Shown: piece by piece, positions 63,733-64,000 of the stretch
How the letters are laid out: the number at the start of each line of letters is the position of its first letter
Numbering within the stretch: the stretch's first letter is position 1
Origin: Neoaquamicrobium sediminum
GTDB taxonomy: Bacteria; Pseudomonadota; Alphaproteobacteria; Rhizobiales; Rhizobiaceae
DNA length: 64,000 nt
Reading direction: 5' to 3'
Assembly (NCBI RefSeq): GCF_013240295.1
Contig: NZ_JABETK010000001.1
Span: 496,001-560,000 of the forward strand
Program-made: the position numbers and the translations under genes
The notes under the pieces: generated by a model
Seen by the model: only the letters and a program-made list of their open reading frames with translations
Told to the model about the DNA's origin: nothing
Databases searched by the model: none

Positions 63733-64000
63733 CTAGCGGGCCGCGACACTCGCGCGCGCCACACCGTCCAGAAGGCCCTGCTGAATAAGCCGATCTATGA
63801 CAAGGCGCGCGCCTTCGCGCGTCAGATGTCCATAGTCATACTGGATAGGCACATTGCCGTCCGTTACCGTCTGGCAGTTGCCATCGGCATCGCAAAGCGC
63901 CTGCAGCGGCGAGACATAGGTGACGGGCAATCCCTCAAGAGCAGACTTGACCTCCTCCTCGAGCGCTGAGACCTCCTCGTAGCGGTTGAAGGCACGGATC
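63733..64000 (-). CDS. C-terminal end of an acyltransferase/SGNH-type membrane protein (partial)
   Basis: 88 codons at the right edge, open at its 5' end. FNRYEEVSALEEEV precedes LPVTYVSPLQALC and YDYGHLTREGARLVIDRL. The last motif holds the Asp/His-like end (DxxHLT) of SGNH hydrolase domains attached to OafA/YrhL-type membrane acyltransferases. Those proteins O-acetylate surface polysaccharides. It converges on gcrA with about 20 bp between the genes. Confidence 0.7.
   Translation of the reverse strand, partial: IRAFNRYEEVSALEEEVKSALEGLPVTYVSPLQALCDADGNCQTVTDGNVPIQYDYGHLTREGARLVIDRLIQQGLLDGVARASVAAR

Overview
The window is GC-rich (roughly 63%), tightly packed chromosomal DNA from an alphaproteobacterium. 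It is most likely from the Hyphomicrobiales and close to Mesorhizobium, Aminobacter or other Phyllobacteriaceae. This rests on gcrA, the argD-argF-hslO block, a SAM-II riboswitch before metZ, an ALA synthase, the NAGGN osmolyte operon and rhizobial intergenic palindromic elements. No CRISPR array, rRNA, phage, transposase or plasmid gene was seen.

Layout. 1-5764: a LacI-family regulator (cut by the window edge) faces an enolase-superfamily dehydratase, a D-2-hydroxyacid dehydrogenase, a class III aminotransferase and a FAH-family hydrolase; a TIM-barrel amidohydrolase lies opposite. This looks like a small sugar-acid-type catabolic regulon, and two TTAACGTTA palindromes probably serve as operators. 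6160-10692: nrdB and nrdA behind a cobalamin riboswitch; NrdB has Phe in place of the radical Tyr and looks class Ic-like. 10746-33901: a 23-kb minus-strand block with a branched-chain-type ABC importer, an ABC-ATPase/Tm-1 fusion, a TIM-barrel protein, a giant flotillin, a molybdenum hydroxylase with CoxG-, CoxD- and CoxE-like helpers, and several hydrolases. It reads as an uptake and oxidation pathway for an unknown substrate. 34201-39378: an L,D-transpeptidase and the NAGGN operon (asnO, ngg, M42 peptidase). 39684-42634: hemA, an aminotransferase and mscL. 42855-47012: a CrbS/CrbR-like two-component pair. 47237-54879: small membrane proteins, a class D beta-lactamase, DUF952, pyrD, a MATE exporter, DUF6460, DUF883 and a BCCT transporter. 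54939-59437: tRNA-Gly, a NaChBac-type sodium channel, dcd, metZ, apaG and small proteins. 59602-64000: hslO, argF, argD, gcrA and the end of an acyltransferase/SGNH protein.

Sequence quality. At least 17 sites in 12 genes, several of them essential (nrdA, pyrD), show one-base reading-frame breaks, mostly inside short homopolymers. These are best read as uncorrected sequencing indels, so broken genes are annotated here as single reconstructed loci with the break positions stated.
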